The notes beneath the pieces are model-generated. The model saw only the letters and a list, made by a program, of their open reading frames with translations, ran no database searches and was not told the origin of the DNA. From Mycobacteriales bacterium (GTDB taxonomy: Bacteria > Actinomycetota > Actinomycetes > JAFAQI01 > DASSKL01): DNA of 64,000 nt. Positions 1 through 9,861 of the stretch are shown in pieces; position 1 is the first letter of the stretch; the number at the start of each line of letters is the position of its first letter. A program made the position numbers and the translations under genes. The DNA is taken from assembly GCA_035690485.1 (NCBI GenBank), contig DASSKL010000082.1, positions 1 to 64,000 on the forward strand, written 5' to 3'.

Positions 1-584
<584 letters not shown>

Positions 585-668
585 GCCGCCGGATATGCGG
601 CATTCGTCCGCGGCTCGCCGGATTCCGCTGGCCGGTCAAGCGCGACGCGGTGCCGGACACTCGCAGGC

Positions 669-2675
669 GTGCGCGCCCGACGTCCCAGCTTCGCGCGGCA
701 CGTCGGGCTCACCGCGGGCGCCGGCCTGCTGCTGACCGTGGCCGCCCTCACGCGGCTGGCGCCGGCCGACCTGCGCCGGATGGGCTGGAGCCTGGTCGTG
801 CTGGCCGCGCTCGTCGCGCTGGCCGAGATCCGCCCGCTCGTGACACCGCGCACCAAGCAGGCCGGCGGGCTGCCGCTGTCCTCGGCGTTCGTCTTCGCGC
901 TGCTGATCCACTGGGGCCTGCCGACCGCGTTGCTCGTGCAGGGGGTAGCCACCGTGGCCGCCGACCTGGCCCGCCGCCGTCCGGTGTGGCGCTCAGCCTT
1001 CGATGTCGGGCAGCAGGCCCTCGCCTGGTGCTCCGCCGCCATCGTCCTCGTACTGGCCGGGAGCCTCGGCTCGCCCGCGCACCCCGAGGTGCCGGCGGGC
1101 GCCGACCTGCCGGCGATCCTGGTGGCCGGCACCTGCTGCTTCCTCGTCAGCGAGATCCTCGTCGGCCGGGCGATCGCGGCCTACGACGGGAGCGCCGTGC
1201 GTGCCGCGGTGCGTGCCGACATCCGGTCCCGCGCCGCCACCGCCGGCACGCTGCTCGGCCTGGCGCCGGTCGTCGTGGTCGTCGTCGACCACGGGCCGGC
1301 CCTGGTGCCGCTGCTCGCGCTGCCGCTCGTCGCCGTCTACACGACGGCCGCCGTCTCGGTCGATCGGGACCACCAGGCGATGCACGACGCGCTGACCGGG
1401 CTGCCCAACCGCAAGCTGCTGCTGCAGCGCGCCGACGAGCAGCTGGCCGCAGCTCTCGCCGGTCACCGCACGGCCGCCCTGCTGTTGCTGGACCTCGACC
1501 GGTTCAAGGAGGTCAACGACACCCTCGGCCACCAGGTCGGCGACGACCTGCTGCAGCAGGTGGCGAGCCGGCTGATCGCGACCGTGCGCCCGCACGACAC
1601 GGTGGCCCGGCTCGGCGGCGACGAGTTCGCCGTGCTGCTGCCGGCCATCGACCACCCGGGTCGCGCCCTCGACGTCGCGCAGCGGATGCGGCGCGCGTTG
1701 TCCGAGCCGTTCCGCCGGGGCGAGCTGACGTTCGACGTCGACGTCTCCGTCGGCATCGCGCTGTGCCCGCAGCACGGTGACGACGTGGCCGCGTTGCTGC
1801 AGCGGGCCGACGTCGCGATGTACCTCGCCAAGGAGACCGGGTCCGGTGTCGAGGTCTACGCGCCCGACCGTGACCGCCACTCGGCTGCGCGGCTGGAGAT
1901 GCTCGGCGAGCTGCGCGAGGCCTTGGCCCGCGGTGAGGTCGTCGTCCACTACCAACCGAAGATCGACCTGCGCGACGGTGCGGTCAGCGGCGTCGAGGCA
2001 CTGCTGCGCTGGCCGCACCCGACCCGCGGTCTGCTGAGCGCGGCGGAGTTCCTGCCGATGGCCGAGCAGGCCGGGCTCACTCGCGTGATCACGCCCTACG
2101 TGCTCGACGCGGCGACCGCGCAGGCGGCGCGCTGGTGGCAGACCGGTGTGCGGGTGCCGGTCGCGGTCAACGTCAGTGCGCGCGACCTCTACGACGGTCA
2201 CCTCGCCGAGGTCGTCGGGGAGTGCATCGCCCGCCACGGCGTCCCGGGCAACGCATTGGCGCTCGAGGTGACCGAGAGCGTGCTGATGAGCGACCTGGCC
2301 CGGGCGGGGGAGACCCTGCACCGGCTGGCGGCGCTCGGCGTGGGCGTGTCGCTCGACGACTTCGGCACCGGCTACTCGTCATTGGTGCACCTCACCCAGC
2401 TGCCGGTGTCGGAGATCAAGGTCGACCGGTCGTTCGTGCACCGGATGGCCGCGCACGCCGGCGACGCGGCGATCGTGCGCACGATCGTCGATCTGGGCAG
2501 CGCCCTCGGCGTACGCGTCGTCGCCGAAGGCGTCGAGGACAGCGACGCCTGGGACCGGCTGGCCGTGCTCGGCTGCGACGCGGTGCAGGGGTGGTACGTC
2601 TCCGACGCGCTGCCCGCCGACGAGGTCACCGCCTGGTTGAGCAGAGTGGCGTCTGTCGGGGCCCACCTAGACTGA
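669..2675 (+). CDS. Membrane-anchored GGDEF-EAL protein (diguanylate cyclase / c-di-GMP phosphodiesterase)
   Basis: 668 residues from a GTG. About six to eight hydrophobic segments fill residues 10-230, an MASE-like sensor of unknown ligand. A GGDEF domain follows with an intact active-site GGDEF at 316-320, preceded by the usual ALTGLPNRKLL entry motif. The EAL domain carries E443-A444-L445 and the DDFGTGYSS metal/loop-6 motif starting at residue 563. Both catalytic signatures are intact, so the protein could make and break c-di-GMP; which activity dominates cannot be read from sequence. No Shine-Dalgarno sequence is evident before the GTG. The stop lies 5 bases before the gatC start. Confidence 0.9.
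   Translation: MRARRPSFARHVGLTAGAGLLLTVAALTRLAPADLRRMGWSLVVLAALVALAEIRPLVTPRTKQAGGLPLSSAFVFALLIHWGLPTALLVQGVATVAADLARRRPVWRSAFDVGQQALAWCSAAIVLVLAGSLGSPAHPEVPAGADLPAILVAGTCCFLVSEILVGRAIAAYDGSAVRAAVRADIRSRAATAGTLLGLAPVVVVVVDHGPALVPLLALPLVAVYTTAAVSVDRDHQAMHDALTGLPNRKLLLQRADEQLAAALAGHRTAALLLLDLDRFKEVNDTLGHQVGDDLLQQVASRLIATVRPHDTVARLGGDEFAVLLPAIDHPGRALDVAQRMRRALSEPFRRGELTFDVDVSVGIALCPQHGDDVAALLQRADVAMYLAKETGSGVEVYAPDRDRHSAARLEMLGELREALARGEVVVHYQPKIDLRDGAVSGVEALLRWPHPTRGLLSAAEFLPMAEQAGLTRVITPYVLDAATAQAARWWQTGVRVPVAVNVSARDLYDGHLAEVVGECIARHGVPGNALALEVTESVLMSDLARAGETLHRLAALGVGVSLDDFGTGYSSLVHLTQLPVSEIKVDRSFVHRMAAHAGDAAIVRTIVDLGSALGVRVVAEGVEDSDAWDRLAVLGCDAVQGWYVSDALPADEVTAWLSRVASVGAHLD
2668..2673 (+). 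promoter_or_regulatory. Candidate -10 hexamer for leaderless gatC transcript
   Basis: TAGACT lies seven bases before the gatC GTG, and no Shine-Dalgarno sequence precedes that start. This spacing would place transcription initiation at the start codon. The hexamer overlaps the last codons and stop of the GGDEF-EAL gene. Inference from spacing only. Confidence 0.45.
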
Positions 2676-2680
2676 CGCGC

Positions 2681-2977
2681 GTGGCAGGCATCACCCGAGC
2701 CGAGGTCGCGCACCTGGCGGGACTAGCGCGCATCGCGATGACCGACGACGAACTCGACCGCATGCCGGCGCAGCTCGACGTGATTCTGCAGGCGGTGGCG
2801 CGGGTCGCTGAGGTCGTCGACGACGACATCCCGCCGACGTCGCACCCGGTGCCGCTCAGCAACGTCTTCCGGCCCGACGAGGTGCGGCCGTCGCTGCCGC
2901 GCGAGCAGGTGCTCGCCGGTGCGCCGGACGCCGAGCACGACCGCTTCCGGGTGCCCCGGATCCTGGAGGAAGAGTGA
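2681..2977 (+). CDS. gatC: Asp-tRNA(Asn)/Glu-tRNA(Gln) amidotransferase subunit C
   Basis: 98 residues from GTG, the usual GatC length. It begins [21 protein letters not shown], the conserved N-terminal helix of GatC, and ends with [12 protein letters not shown], the tail that wraps around GatA. GatC holds the GatA-GatB complex together, which converts Glu-tRNA(Gln) to Gln-tRNA(Gln). It is the first gene of gatC-gatA-small membrane ORF-gatB. The start has no Shine-Dalgarno sequence but a TAGACT hexamer seven bases upstream. Confidence 0.95.
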   Translation: MAGITRAEVAHLAGLARIAMTDDELDRMPAQLDVILQAVARVAEVVDDDIPPTSHPVPLSNVFRPDEVRPSLPREQVLAGAPDAEHDRFRVPRILEEE

Positions 2978-3014
2978 ACGCCGGCCGCGACGGCAGCGCC
3001 CCGGGACGGTCGAC

Positions 3015-4508
3015 GTGACGGACCTGGTCCGGCTGACCGCCGACGAGCTGAGCCGGTGGATCGCCGCCGGCGAGGTCTCCTCGGTCGAGGTCACCCAGGC
3101 GCACCTCGACCGCATCGCCGCGGTCGACGAGCGCGTCCACGCGTTCCTGCACGTCGACGCCGAGGGTGCGCTGAGCGCCGCCCGCGCGGTCGACGACCGG
3201 CGCGCCGCGGGCGACCCGCTGCCCTCGCCGCTCGCGGGCGTCCCGCTCGCCCTCAAGGACGTGCTCACCCAGAAGGGCGTCCCGACGACCTGCGGCTCGC
3301 GGATCCTCGAGGGCTGGCGACCGCCGTACGACGCCACCGTCGTGCGCCGGCTCAAGGAGGCCGGCGTCGTCATCCTCGGCAAGACCAACATGGATGAGTT
3401 CGCGATGGGCTCGTCGACGGAGCACTCGGCGTTCGGGCCCACGCGCAACCCGTGGGACCTCGAGCGGATCCCCGGTGGGTCCGGTGGCGGTTCGGCGGCT
3501 GCCGTCGCGGCCTACGAGGCACCGCTCGCGATCGGCACCGACACCGGCGGCTCCATCCGTCAGCCGGCCGCGGTGACGGGCACCGTCGGTGCCAAGCCGA
3601 CCTACGGCGGGGTCAGCCGCTACGGGCTCGTGGCGTTCTCCTCCAGCCTCGACCAGGCCGGCCCGTGCGCCCGGACGGTGCTCGACGCGGCGCTGCTGCA
3701 CGAGCTCATCGCCGGTCACGACCCGCTCGACGGCACCAGCATCGACGCGCCGGTGCCCCCCGTCGTCGAGGCGGCGCGCGCTGCCGACGTCAGCGGCATG
3801 CGGGTCGGAGTCGTTCGCGAGTTCGCCGGCGAGGGCTACCAGCCGGGGGTCGAGGCGCGGTTCGCGGAAACCGTTGCCCTGCTGGAGGAGCTGGGAGCAA
3901 GCGTTGTCGAGGTGTCGTGCCCGCACTTCGCCTACGCACTCGCCGCCTACTACCTCATCGCGCCGAGCGAGGCGTCGAGCAACCTGGCCCGCTTCGACGG
4001 CATGCGCTACGGCCTGCGCGTCGGCGACGACGGCGAGGCCAGCGCCGAGGAAGTGATGGCACGCACCCGCGACGCCGGTTTCGGCGACGAGGTCAAGCGC
4101 CGGATCATCCTCGGCACCTATGCGCTGTCCGCCGGCTACTACGACGCCTACTACGGCTCGGCGCAGAAGGTGCGCACGCTGATCAGTCGCGACTTCGCCG
4201 CGGCCTACGAGCAGGCCGACGTGCTGGTCTCGCCGACGACACCGACCACGGCGTTCCCGCTCGGTGAGCGGCTCGCCGACCCGCTCGCGATGTACCTCGC
4301 CGACCTGTGCACGATCCCGGCCAACCTCGCCGGTGGAGCGGCGATGTCGATCCCGTGCGGTCGCTCCGACGACGGGCTGCCGGTCGGGTTCCAGGTCATG
4401 GCACCCGCGCTGGCCGACGAGCGGATGTACCGCGTAGCCGCCGCCGTCGAGGCCGCGCTGCTCGACCGGTGGAGCCACCCGCTGCTCGACGAGGCGCCGG
4501 CGCTGTGA
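3015..4508 (+). CDS. gatA: Asp-tRNA(Asn)/Glu-tRNA(Gln) amidotransferase subunit A
   Basis: 497 residues from the GTG at 3015; the open frame runs upstream but that part overlaps gatC and is not GatA-like. GatA is the amidase that releases ammonia from glutamine for GatB. The amidase-signature catalytic triad is visible: Lys81 in LALKD, the cis-Ser156 in PGGSGGGS, and nucleophile Ser180 in [10 protein letters not shown]. Length and the whole core match GatA rather than a general amidase. Its stop overlaps the next GTG (GTGA), so translation of the downstream small ORF and gatB is likely coupled. Confidence 0.97.
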   Translation: MTDLVRLTADELSRWIAAGEVSSVEVTQAHLDRIAAVDERVHAFLHVDAEGALSAARAVDDRRAAGDPLPSPLAGVPLALKDVLTQKGVPTTCGSRILEGWRPPYDATVVRRLKEAGVVILGKTNMDEFAMGSSTEHSAFGPTRNPWDLERIPGGSGGGSAAAVAAYEAPLAIGTDTGGSIRQPAAVTGTVGAKPTYGGVSRYGLVAFSSSLDQAGPCARTVLDAALLHELIAGHDPLDGTSIDAPVPPVVEAARAADVSGMRVGVVREFAGEGYQPGVEARFAETVALLEELGASVVEVSCPHFAYALAAYYLIAPSEASSNLARFDGMRYGLRVGDDGEASAEEVMARTRDAGFGDEVKRRIILGTYALSAGYYDAYYGSAQKVRTLISRDFAAAYEQADVLVSPTTPTTAFPLGERLADPLAMYLADLCTIPANLAGGAAMSIPCGRSDDGLPVGFQVMAPALADERMYRVAAAVEAALLDRWSHPLLDEAPAL

Positions 4509-4705
4509 ACGTCCTCGGTCGTGGGGTCGACGCCGACCTCGTGCGGGCCGTGTCCGCCGTCCTCGCCGTCGCGCTGCTCCTGCTCGGCGTCCTCGTGGTC
4601 TCGGTGGCGGCGCTGGCGCTCGGCGCCCTCGCCGGGCTCGTCGCGCTGACACTGTTCCTGGTCCGGGCCGAGGACCGCCGCCACTCCGGGAGAGGATCCG
4701 CGTGA
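4505..4705 (+). CDS. Small two-helix membrane protein between gatA and gatB (hypothetical)
   Basis: 66 residues. The GTG start shares GTGA with the gatA stop, and the TGA stop shares GTGA with the gatB start, so it sits as a precisely coupled cistron. Residues about 14-53 are almost entirely Val/Leu/Ala/Gly, enough for one long or two short membrane helices, followed by a charged tail ([11 protein letters not shown]). No family is recognised. The tight overlaps on both sides argue for a translated gene rather than a spacer, but low-complexity GC-rich sequence could give such an ORF by chance. Confidence 0.55.
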   Translation: MNVLGRGVDADLVRAVSAVLAVALLLLGVLVVSVAALALGALAGLVALTLFLVRAEDRRHSGRGSA

Positions 4706-6195
4706 CGACGACAGCCCTTCCGGCCTACGACGACGTGCTGACGCGCTGGGAGCCCGTGCTGGGCCTCGAGACCCACGTCGAGCTGGGCACCGCGTCGAAG
4801 ATGTTCTGCGGGTGCGCGACGACGTTCGGCGCGGAGCCCAACACGCAGGTGTGCCCGACCTGCCTCGGGCTGCCCGGCTCGCTGCCGGTCACCAACGAGG
4901 CGGCGATCCGCTCGACGGTCCTCATCGGCCTGGCGCTCGGCTGCGACATCGCGTCGTGGTGCCGGTTCGCGCGGAAGAACTACTTCTACCCGGACATGCC
5001 GAAGGACTTCCAGATCTCGCAGTACGACGAGCCGCTGTGCACCGACGGGCACCTCGACGTCGAGGTCGGCGGGCGCACCTGGCGGGTCGACATCGAGCGG
5101 GTGCACCTCGAGGAGGACACCGGCAAGACCCTGCACGTGGGCGGCGCGACCGGGCGCATCCACGGCGCCGACCACTCGCTGGTCGACTACAACCGGGCCG
5201 GGATCCCGCTGGTCGAGATCGTCACCCGGCCGGTCGTCGGGGCGGGCGCGGAGGTCGCGCGGGCCTACGTCGCCGAGCTGCGCGACCTGCTGCGGACGCT
5301 CGGCGTATCCGACGTACGCATGGAGCAGGGGTCGCTGCGCTGCGACGTCAACGTCTCGCTGCGACCGCGCGGCGAGCAGCGGCTCGGCACCCGCAGCGAG
5401 ACCAAGAACGTCAACTCCCTGAGGTCGGTCGAGCGGGCGGTCCGGCACGAGGTCGAGCGGCAGGCGGCGGTGCTCGAGTCGGGCGGCCGGGTGGTGCAGG
5501 AGACCCGGCACTGGCACGAGGACACCGGCATCACGACCTCCGGGCGGAGCAAGGAGACTGCGGAGGACTACCGCTACTTCCCCGAGCCCGACCTGGTGCC
5601 CCTCGCTCCTGCCCGCGAGTGGGTCGAGGAGCTGCGGGCCACGCTGCCGGAGCTGCCCGCGGCCCGGCGGGCGCGGCTGCGCTCCGAGTTCGGCTACAGC
5701 GACCTCGACATGGAGCAGATGACCAACGCGGGCGTGCTCGACCTCGTCGCGGCCACGGTGGCGGAGGGGGCGTCGGCCGACGACGCCCGTGGCTGGTGGC
5801 TCGGCTACCTGGTGGGTCAGGCCAACGAGCGCGGCATCGAGCCGGCCGATCTCGCCATCACGGCGGCGCAGGTCGCCCGCGTGGCCGGCCTGGTGGCCAC
5901 GGGCACGCTGACGGCGGCGCTGGCTCGGCAGGTCGTCGAGGGCGTGCTCGCCGGCGAGGGCGAGCCGGAGCGGGTGATCGAGGCCCGCGGCCTTCGGGTC
6001 GTGTCCGACACCGGTGCGCTCGACGCGGCCATCGACGAGGCGATCGCCGCGCAGCCGGACGTGGCCGAGAAGATCAGGGCCGGCAACGCCAAGGCGGTCG
6101 GCCCGCTGGTCGGCGCGGTCATGAAGGCGACCAAGGGCCAGGCCGACGCCGCCCGGGTGAGCCGGATGATCCTGGAGCGCCTGTCCGGCAGCTGA
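4702..6195 (+). CDS. gatB: Asp-tRNA(Asn)/Glu-tRNA(Gln) amidotransferase subunit B
   Basis: 497 residues from GTG overlapping the upstream stop. GatB phosphorylates and amidates Glu on mischarged tRNA(Gln). The N-terminal motif [18 protein letters not shown], the metal-site [13 protein letters not shown] and the [10 protein letters not shown] segment are diagnostic, and the C-terminal YqeY-like helical domain ([18 protein letters not shown]) is present. Together with gltX and tRNA-Gln at 28-30 kb it indicates that Gln-tRNA(Gln) is made by the indirect route. Confidence 0.97.
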   Translation: MTTTALPAYDDVLTRWEPVLGLETHVELGTASKMFCGCATTFGAEPNTQVCPTCLGLPGSLPVTNEAAIRSTVLIGLALGCDIASWCRFARKNYFYPDMPKDFQISQYDEPLCTDGHLDVEVGGRTWRVDIERVHLEEDTGKTLHVGGATGRIHGADHSLVDYNRAGIPLVEIVTRPVVGAGAEVARAYVAELRDLLRTLGVSDVRMEQGSLRCDVNVSLRPRGEQRLGTRSETKNVNSLRSVERAVRHEVERQAAVLESGGRVVQETRHWHEDTGITTSGRSKETAEDYRYFPEPDLVPLAPAREWVEELRATLPELPAARRARLRSEFGYSDLDMEQMTNAGVLDLVAATVAEGASADDARGWWLGYLVGQANERGIEPADLAITAAQVARVAGLVATGTLTAALARQVVEGVLAGEGEPERVIEARGLRVVSDTGALDAAIDEAIAAQPDVAEKIRAGNAKAVGPLVGAVMKATKGQADAARVSRMILERLSGS

Positions 6196-6261
6196 GGATG
6201 GCCATGGCGTCTCCGGCCGATCGGCGGTAGGTTCCGGCGATCCGAGCACGGAGGGGGCCGT

Positions 6262-6699
6262 GTGATGAGGATGCAACGACCCTTCGCGGCGCCCGACCAC
6301 GTGCTCAGCCGCCGGGAGTGGCGCCGGTTGGGGCGCCGGGCTCAGCGGGCCCACGACGACGAGCAGCTGGCCCGGCTGCGTGAGCTGGCGCGGGTCGCGG
6401 CGCCGGTGCTGTTCGTCGAGACGTTCGACGACCGGGCCGCCGCCCGCCTGACCCTGCCCGAGGCCCTGGTGCTGATGGTCGGCGTCTCGCCCCGCGGCCT
6501 GGGCATCCTGGGCGACGTCGCGGCCCGCGGCCCCGCCCGGTTCGCGGACGCCGGTCGCTACCTGGAGCACTGGTGGGTGGAGGTCGACGCAGGTGAGCGG
6601 CAGACCGTCCTCGCGCCACGCCTGCGGCTGGTGCCGACCGGTGAGGACGACGGCGAGGTCGTGCCCTTCAGGGGAGCGGGCCTGTGGGAGGACTACTAG
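6262..6699 (+). CDS. Conserved-looking hypothetical protein
   Basis: 145 residues. Starts GTG 6262 and ATG 6265 are both possible behind GGAGG at 6250-6254; the GTG has the better 7-base spacing. A TAGGTT hexamer at 6228-6233 is a plausible -10. The sequence has a basic N-terminal helix (RREWRRLGRRAQRAH), a central LPEALVLMVGVSPRGLGILGDVA segment and an acidic C-terminus. I do not recognise a family. Its TAG stop overlaps the stop codon of the convergent MMPL gene (CTAG at 6696-6699). Confidence 0.7.
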   Translation: MMRMQRPFAAPDHVLSRREWRRLGRRAQRAHDDEQLARLRELARVAAPVLFVETFDDRAAARLTLPEALVLMVGVSPRGLGILGDVAARGPARFADAGRYLEHWWVEVDAGERQTVLAPRLRLVPTGEDDGEVVPFRGAGLWEDY

Positions 6700-8861
6700 G
6701 CAGACCGGCCGGCGGTACCGACGAGCTCGTGGGCCGGCGGGGTGGGCACCTCTCGCACGCGCAGTAGCCGGGCGAGCGGCGACGGGAACCACCAGTTCCA
6801 GCGACCGAACAGGCTGACCAGCGCCGGCAGCAGCAGCGCCCGCACGATCGTCGCGTCGAGCAGGATGCCGGCGCCGAGGCCGGTGGCCATCACCTTCAGG
6901 TCGGTCTGCGGCGCCGACGCCAGCGAGGCGAACGCCAGGAACAGGATCAGCGCGGCGCTGGTCACCAGCCGCCCGGTGCGACCCAACCCCTCGATCACGG
7001 CTTCGTCGGTCGACGCGCCGCGGTCCACCGCCTCGCGCATGCGGGCCAGGATGAAGACCTCGTAGTCCATCGAAAGGCCGAACAGGAACGCGAAGACCAT
7101 CAGCGGCACCCAGAACGTGATCGCCCCCGTGCCCGCGATGCCGAAGACGGCGTCGGACCCGTGGCCCTGCTGCCAGAACCACGTCATGAGCCCGAACGTC
7201 GCCGCCATCGAGACGAGGTTGAGCGCGATCGCCTTGAGCGGCAGCACGATCGACCGGAACGCCCGTGCCAGCAGCAGGAACGTCAGCAGCGCGATGATGG
7301 CGAACATCAGCGGGAAGTTGCCGAAGACCGCGTGCTGGTAGTCGAGCTGGACCGCACCGTCGCCGGCGATCCCCACGACGCCGGGCATCCCGTCGAGGGC
7401 GTCGCGAGCCGCCTTGACCGGGCCGATCGTGAGGTTGTTGACCGTGGCGTCGCGAGCGATGCCGAGCACGATCGTGGTGCCGTCGCGGTTGCTGCTCGCG
7501 TCGGTCGGGACCGCAACGCTCACGATGCCCGGCACCTTCGCGAGGCGGTCGGCAGCGGCCTGGGCGTGGCCGCGGTCGACGAGCACCTCGAGCGGCGTGA
7601 GGACGCCGCCGGGCACCCCGCCGTCCTGCAGGCGCTGGTAGGCCGCATGAGCCGGCCCGGTCTTGGCCAGCGCGTCCACCCCGGTCTCACCGGTGGTCAG
7701 GGAGAAGACCGGGACGATCAGCACGGCGAGGACGGCGAGCGCGGCGCCGGCGGCCACCCAGCGTCCGCGCACGACGGTCCGCGCCCAGGCGGTCCAGCCA
7801 CGGCTCGCGGCGTCCTCGTGGCGGATCCGCGGCCAGTCCACCCGCGGCCCGATGCCGCCGAGCATCGCCGGCAGCAGCGTCAGGGTGACGGCGGTCGAGA
7901 CCAGCGGGATCAGCATGCCGCCGTAGCCCACGCTGCGCAGACCGGGCGCCGGCAGCACGACGAGCGCGAGCAGGCCGATCGCGACGGTGAGTCCCGACAG
8001 CAGCACCGCGCGGCCGGCCGTCGCCATCGCCGTGCGCACGGCCGTGTGGTTGTCGGCGCCCCGTTGCCGCTCCTCCCGCCAGCGTGTCACCACGAGCAGC
8101 GAGTAGTCGATCGCGACGCCGAGCCCGATCAGCGAGACGAGGAACTGCACGATGAACGACACGTCGACGAGGTAGGTCAGCCCCAGGACGACGAGCAGCG
8201 TCGACGTGATGGCGACCGCGGCGATCAGCAGCGGTACGAACGCCAGCAGCGAGGCGAACACGAAGGCGAGCACCGCCAGCGCGCCGAGCCCGCCGAACAG
8301 CGTCTCCACCAGCACGCCCGGGCCCTCGGTGTGGCCACCGGTCGCCAGCTCGCCGAGGCCGGTCGCCCCCACCGTGTAGCCGGGCGGCAGCGCGCCGCGC
8401 ACGATCCCGGCCGCCGCCTCGGACGGCAGCTTCGCCGAGAAGCTGGCCGGCATCGGCGCGAAGACCATGGCGTACGTCGTATGCCCGCCGGTCGTGCGGA
8501 AGACCGCGTCGTGGGTGGTCGCGAAGTCGACGACACGCAGGTCGGGACGGGCGGCTCGCAGCCGGTCGAAGGCGCCGGCGACCGCCTGGTCATCGAGCCC
8601 GGCACCGGTCGGCCCGGTGACCGTCACGAGCGACGGATCGGTCAGGCCGCCGTTGCCGTAGTCGTGCACGATCTGCTTCGCCGTCTCGTAGCCGGGCTGG
8701 CCGGGCAGCGAGAAGTCGACGGTCAGCCGGTTCGAGACGTGGCTCGCGCCCGCCGCGCCCGCCAGGAAGGCGACGATCCAGAAGGCCGTGACCAGCCGGC
8801 GGTGGTGGAGGACCCAGTCGGCGACGCGCGCGAGCGTGCCGGAGGCGACGGTGTCGGACAT
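6696..8861 (-). CDS. MMPL-family RND transporter
   Basis: 721 residues from the ATG at 8861 (MSDTVASG); a longer in-frame start at 8924 is possible but adds an un-MMPL-like tail, while GGGGGA precedes the chosen ATG. The architecture is the standard 2x(1+5) membrane layout: one helix near residues 20-40, a soluble domain, a five-helix bundle, then the repeat. The two proton-relay Asp-Tyr pairs are visible in GLGVAIDYSLLVVTRWREER (about residue 250) and GLSMDYEVFILARMREA (about residue 600). Such proteins export lipids or hydrophobic compounds across the inner membrane. The substrate is unknown. Confidence 0.9.
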   Translation of the reverse strand: MSDTVASGTLARVADWVLHHRRLVTAFWIVAFLAGAAGASHVSNRLTVDFSLPGQPGYETAKQIVHDYGNGGLTDPSLVTVTGPTGAGLDDQAVAGAFDRLRAARPDLRVVDFATTHDAVFRTTGGHTTYAMVFAPMPASFSAKLPSEAAAGIVRGALPPGYTVGATGLGELATGGHTEGPGVLVETLFGGLGALAVLAFVFASLLAFVPLLIAAVAITSTLLVVLGLTYLVDVSFIVQFLVSLIGLGVAIDYSLLVVTRWREERQRGADNHTAVRTAMATAGRAVLLSGLTVAIGLLALVVLPAPGLRSVGYGGMLIPLVSTAVTLTLLPAMLGGIGPRVDWPRIRHEDAASRGWTAWARTVVRGRWVAAGAALAVLAVLIVPVFSLTTGETGVDALAKTGPAHAAYQRLQDGGVPGGVLTPLEVLVDRGHAQAAADRLAKVPGIVSVAVPTDASSNRDGTTIVLGIARDATVNNLTIGPVKAARDALDGMPGVVGIAGDGAVQLDYQHAVFGNFPLMFAIIALLTFLLLARAFRSIVLPLKAIALNLVSMAATFGLMTWFWQQGHGSDAVFGIAGTGAITFWVPLMVFAFLFGLSMDYEVFILARMREAVDRGASTDEAVIEGLGRTGRLVTSAALILFLAFASLASAPQTDLKVMATGLGAGILLDATIVRALLLPALVSLFGRWNWWFPSPLARLLRVREVPTPPAHELVGTAGRSA

Positions 8862-8901
8862 GTGGCGTTTCCCCCGGGGAGGTAGAGGCGTCGTGTAGTA
8901 G

Positions 8902-8915
8902 ACCGCACGCGCGGT
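8902..8915. repeat. Short inverted repeat upstream of the MMPL gene
   Basis: ACCGC and GCGGT flank ACGC, about 41 bases upstream of the MMPL start codon. It could be a small operator for this gene, but five-base GC arms are common in this genome and no regulator gene is adjacent. Weak. Confidence 0.2.
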
Positions 8916-8954
8916 ACGGCGCACAGCGATTTGGACGTCGCCTGGATCAGGAAC

Positions 8955-9842
8955 TCATCGCAGGTCGCTGCGGTCGGCGAGCTCGCCGACCCAGCGGGCG
9001 ATCTCGTCGGGGTACTCCAGCGGCAGGAAGTGCGAGCCCGGCAGGATCTTGATCTCCGCGTGCGGGATCTGCGCCGCCGCCTCGACCATGTCGCCGACGA
9101 ACGTGAGCACGTCGTAGCGCCCGGCCACCATCGTCACCGGCATCTCGAGCGTCGTCAGGTCGATCGGCGCGTGGTCCTGCGCGCCGAGGGCGAGCGTGAA
9201 GTACCAGCGGAAGTCGTGCGTGCGGAACTCCCGCAGGGCCGGGATCAGCCGCTCCGGTCTCGCGGCGGGCAGCAGGAAACCCGAGTGGTTGATGACGCTG
9301 GCGGTCGCCGTGTTCAGCGGGATCGTGCGGGCCAGCGCGTTGAGGGCCGGTCCGACCGCCCGCATGGCGCGGGCCGCGGCGACGCCGCTGTCGTGCCGGA
9401 TCGCGCGCGGCACCCGCATGAGCCCGAACATCGCCTGGAACATCCCGCCCGGGACCCCGGCGACCGCCATGAGGCCGGCGACCCGGTCCGGGTGTTGCCG
9501 GGCGAACTCGAAGCCGACGCTCACGCCCATCGACCAGCACGGCACGATCGCCCGCTCGATCCCTTCGTGATCCATCAGCGCGAGCAGGTCACCGACGTGG
9601 TCGTCGATGCGGACCCGGCCCGGGTCCTGCGGCCGGCCCCCGCCGCCGGTGCCGCGGTAGTACCACGTGCAGACCCGGAAGCCGCTGTCCCCGCGACAGA
9701 GGGCCGGCCACGCCTCGGGAGACGTGCCGAGGCCGTTGCTGATGACGACGGGGACGCCCGTGCCGTCGTTGCGCCACCCGCGCACCCGGGTGCCGTCGAG
9801 GCTCTCGAAGTCGAACTTCCCCATGGCGGGTGATCGTTCCAT
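8955..9842 (-). CDS. Alpha/beta hydrolase
   Basis: 295 residues from the ATG at 9842 or 289 from the ATG at 9824 (MGKFDFES); neither has a clear Shine-Dalgarno sequence. The fold is shown by the strand/oxyanion region [16 protein letters not shown], the nucleophile elbow CWSMG (Ser104 in the longer form, with Cys in place of the first Gly), an acid in AGRYDVLTF and a histidine in [10 protein letters not shown]. It could be an esterase, lipase or haloalkane-type enzyme; the substrate is unknown. It is divergent from ilvD with only 19-37 bases between the starts. Confidence 0.85.
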   Translation of the reverse strand: MERSPAMGKFDFESLDGTRVRGWRNDGTGVPVVISNGLGTSPEAWPALCRGDSGFRVCTWYYRGTGGGGRPQDPGRVRIDDHVGDLLALMDHEGIERAIVPCWSMGVSVGFEFARQHPDRVAGLMAVAGVPGGMFQAMFGLMRVPRAIRHDSGVAAARAMRAVGPALNALARTIPLNTATASVINHSGFLLPAARPERLIPALREFRTHDFRWYFTLALGAQDHAPIDLTTLEMPVTMVAGRYDVLTFVGDMVEAAAQIPHAEIKILPGSHFLPLEYPDEIARWVGELADRSDLR

Positions 9843-9848
9843 GCGCCG

Positions 9849-9854
9849 TAAAGT
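9849..9854 (+). promoter_or_regulatory. Candidate -10 hexamer for leaderless ilvD transcript
   Basis: TAAAGT lies seven bases before the ilvD ATG. No Shine-Dalgarno sequence fits between them, so the transcript probably begins at the ATG. The element lies in the very short divergent gap to the hydrolase. Confidence 0.5.
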
Positions 9855-9861
9855 CCCTTGT

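Noticed and set aside
4396-7182. A 928-codon minus-strand open frame across gatB and its neighbours
   Set aside because: Covers several well-identified genes on the other strand and shows no recognisable domain.
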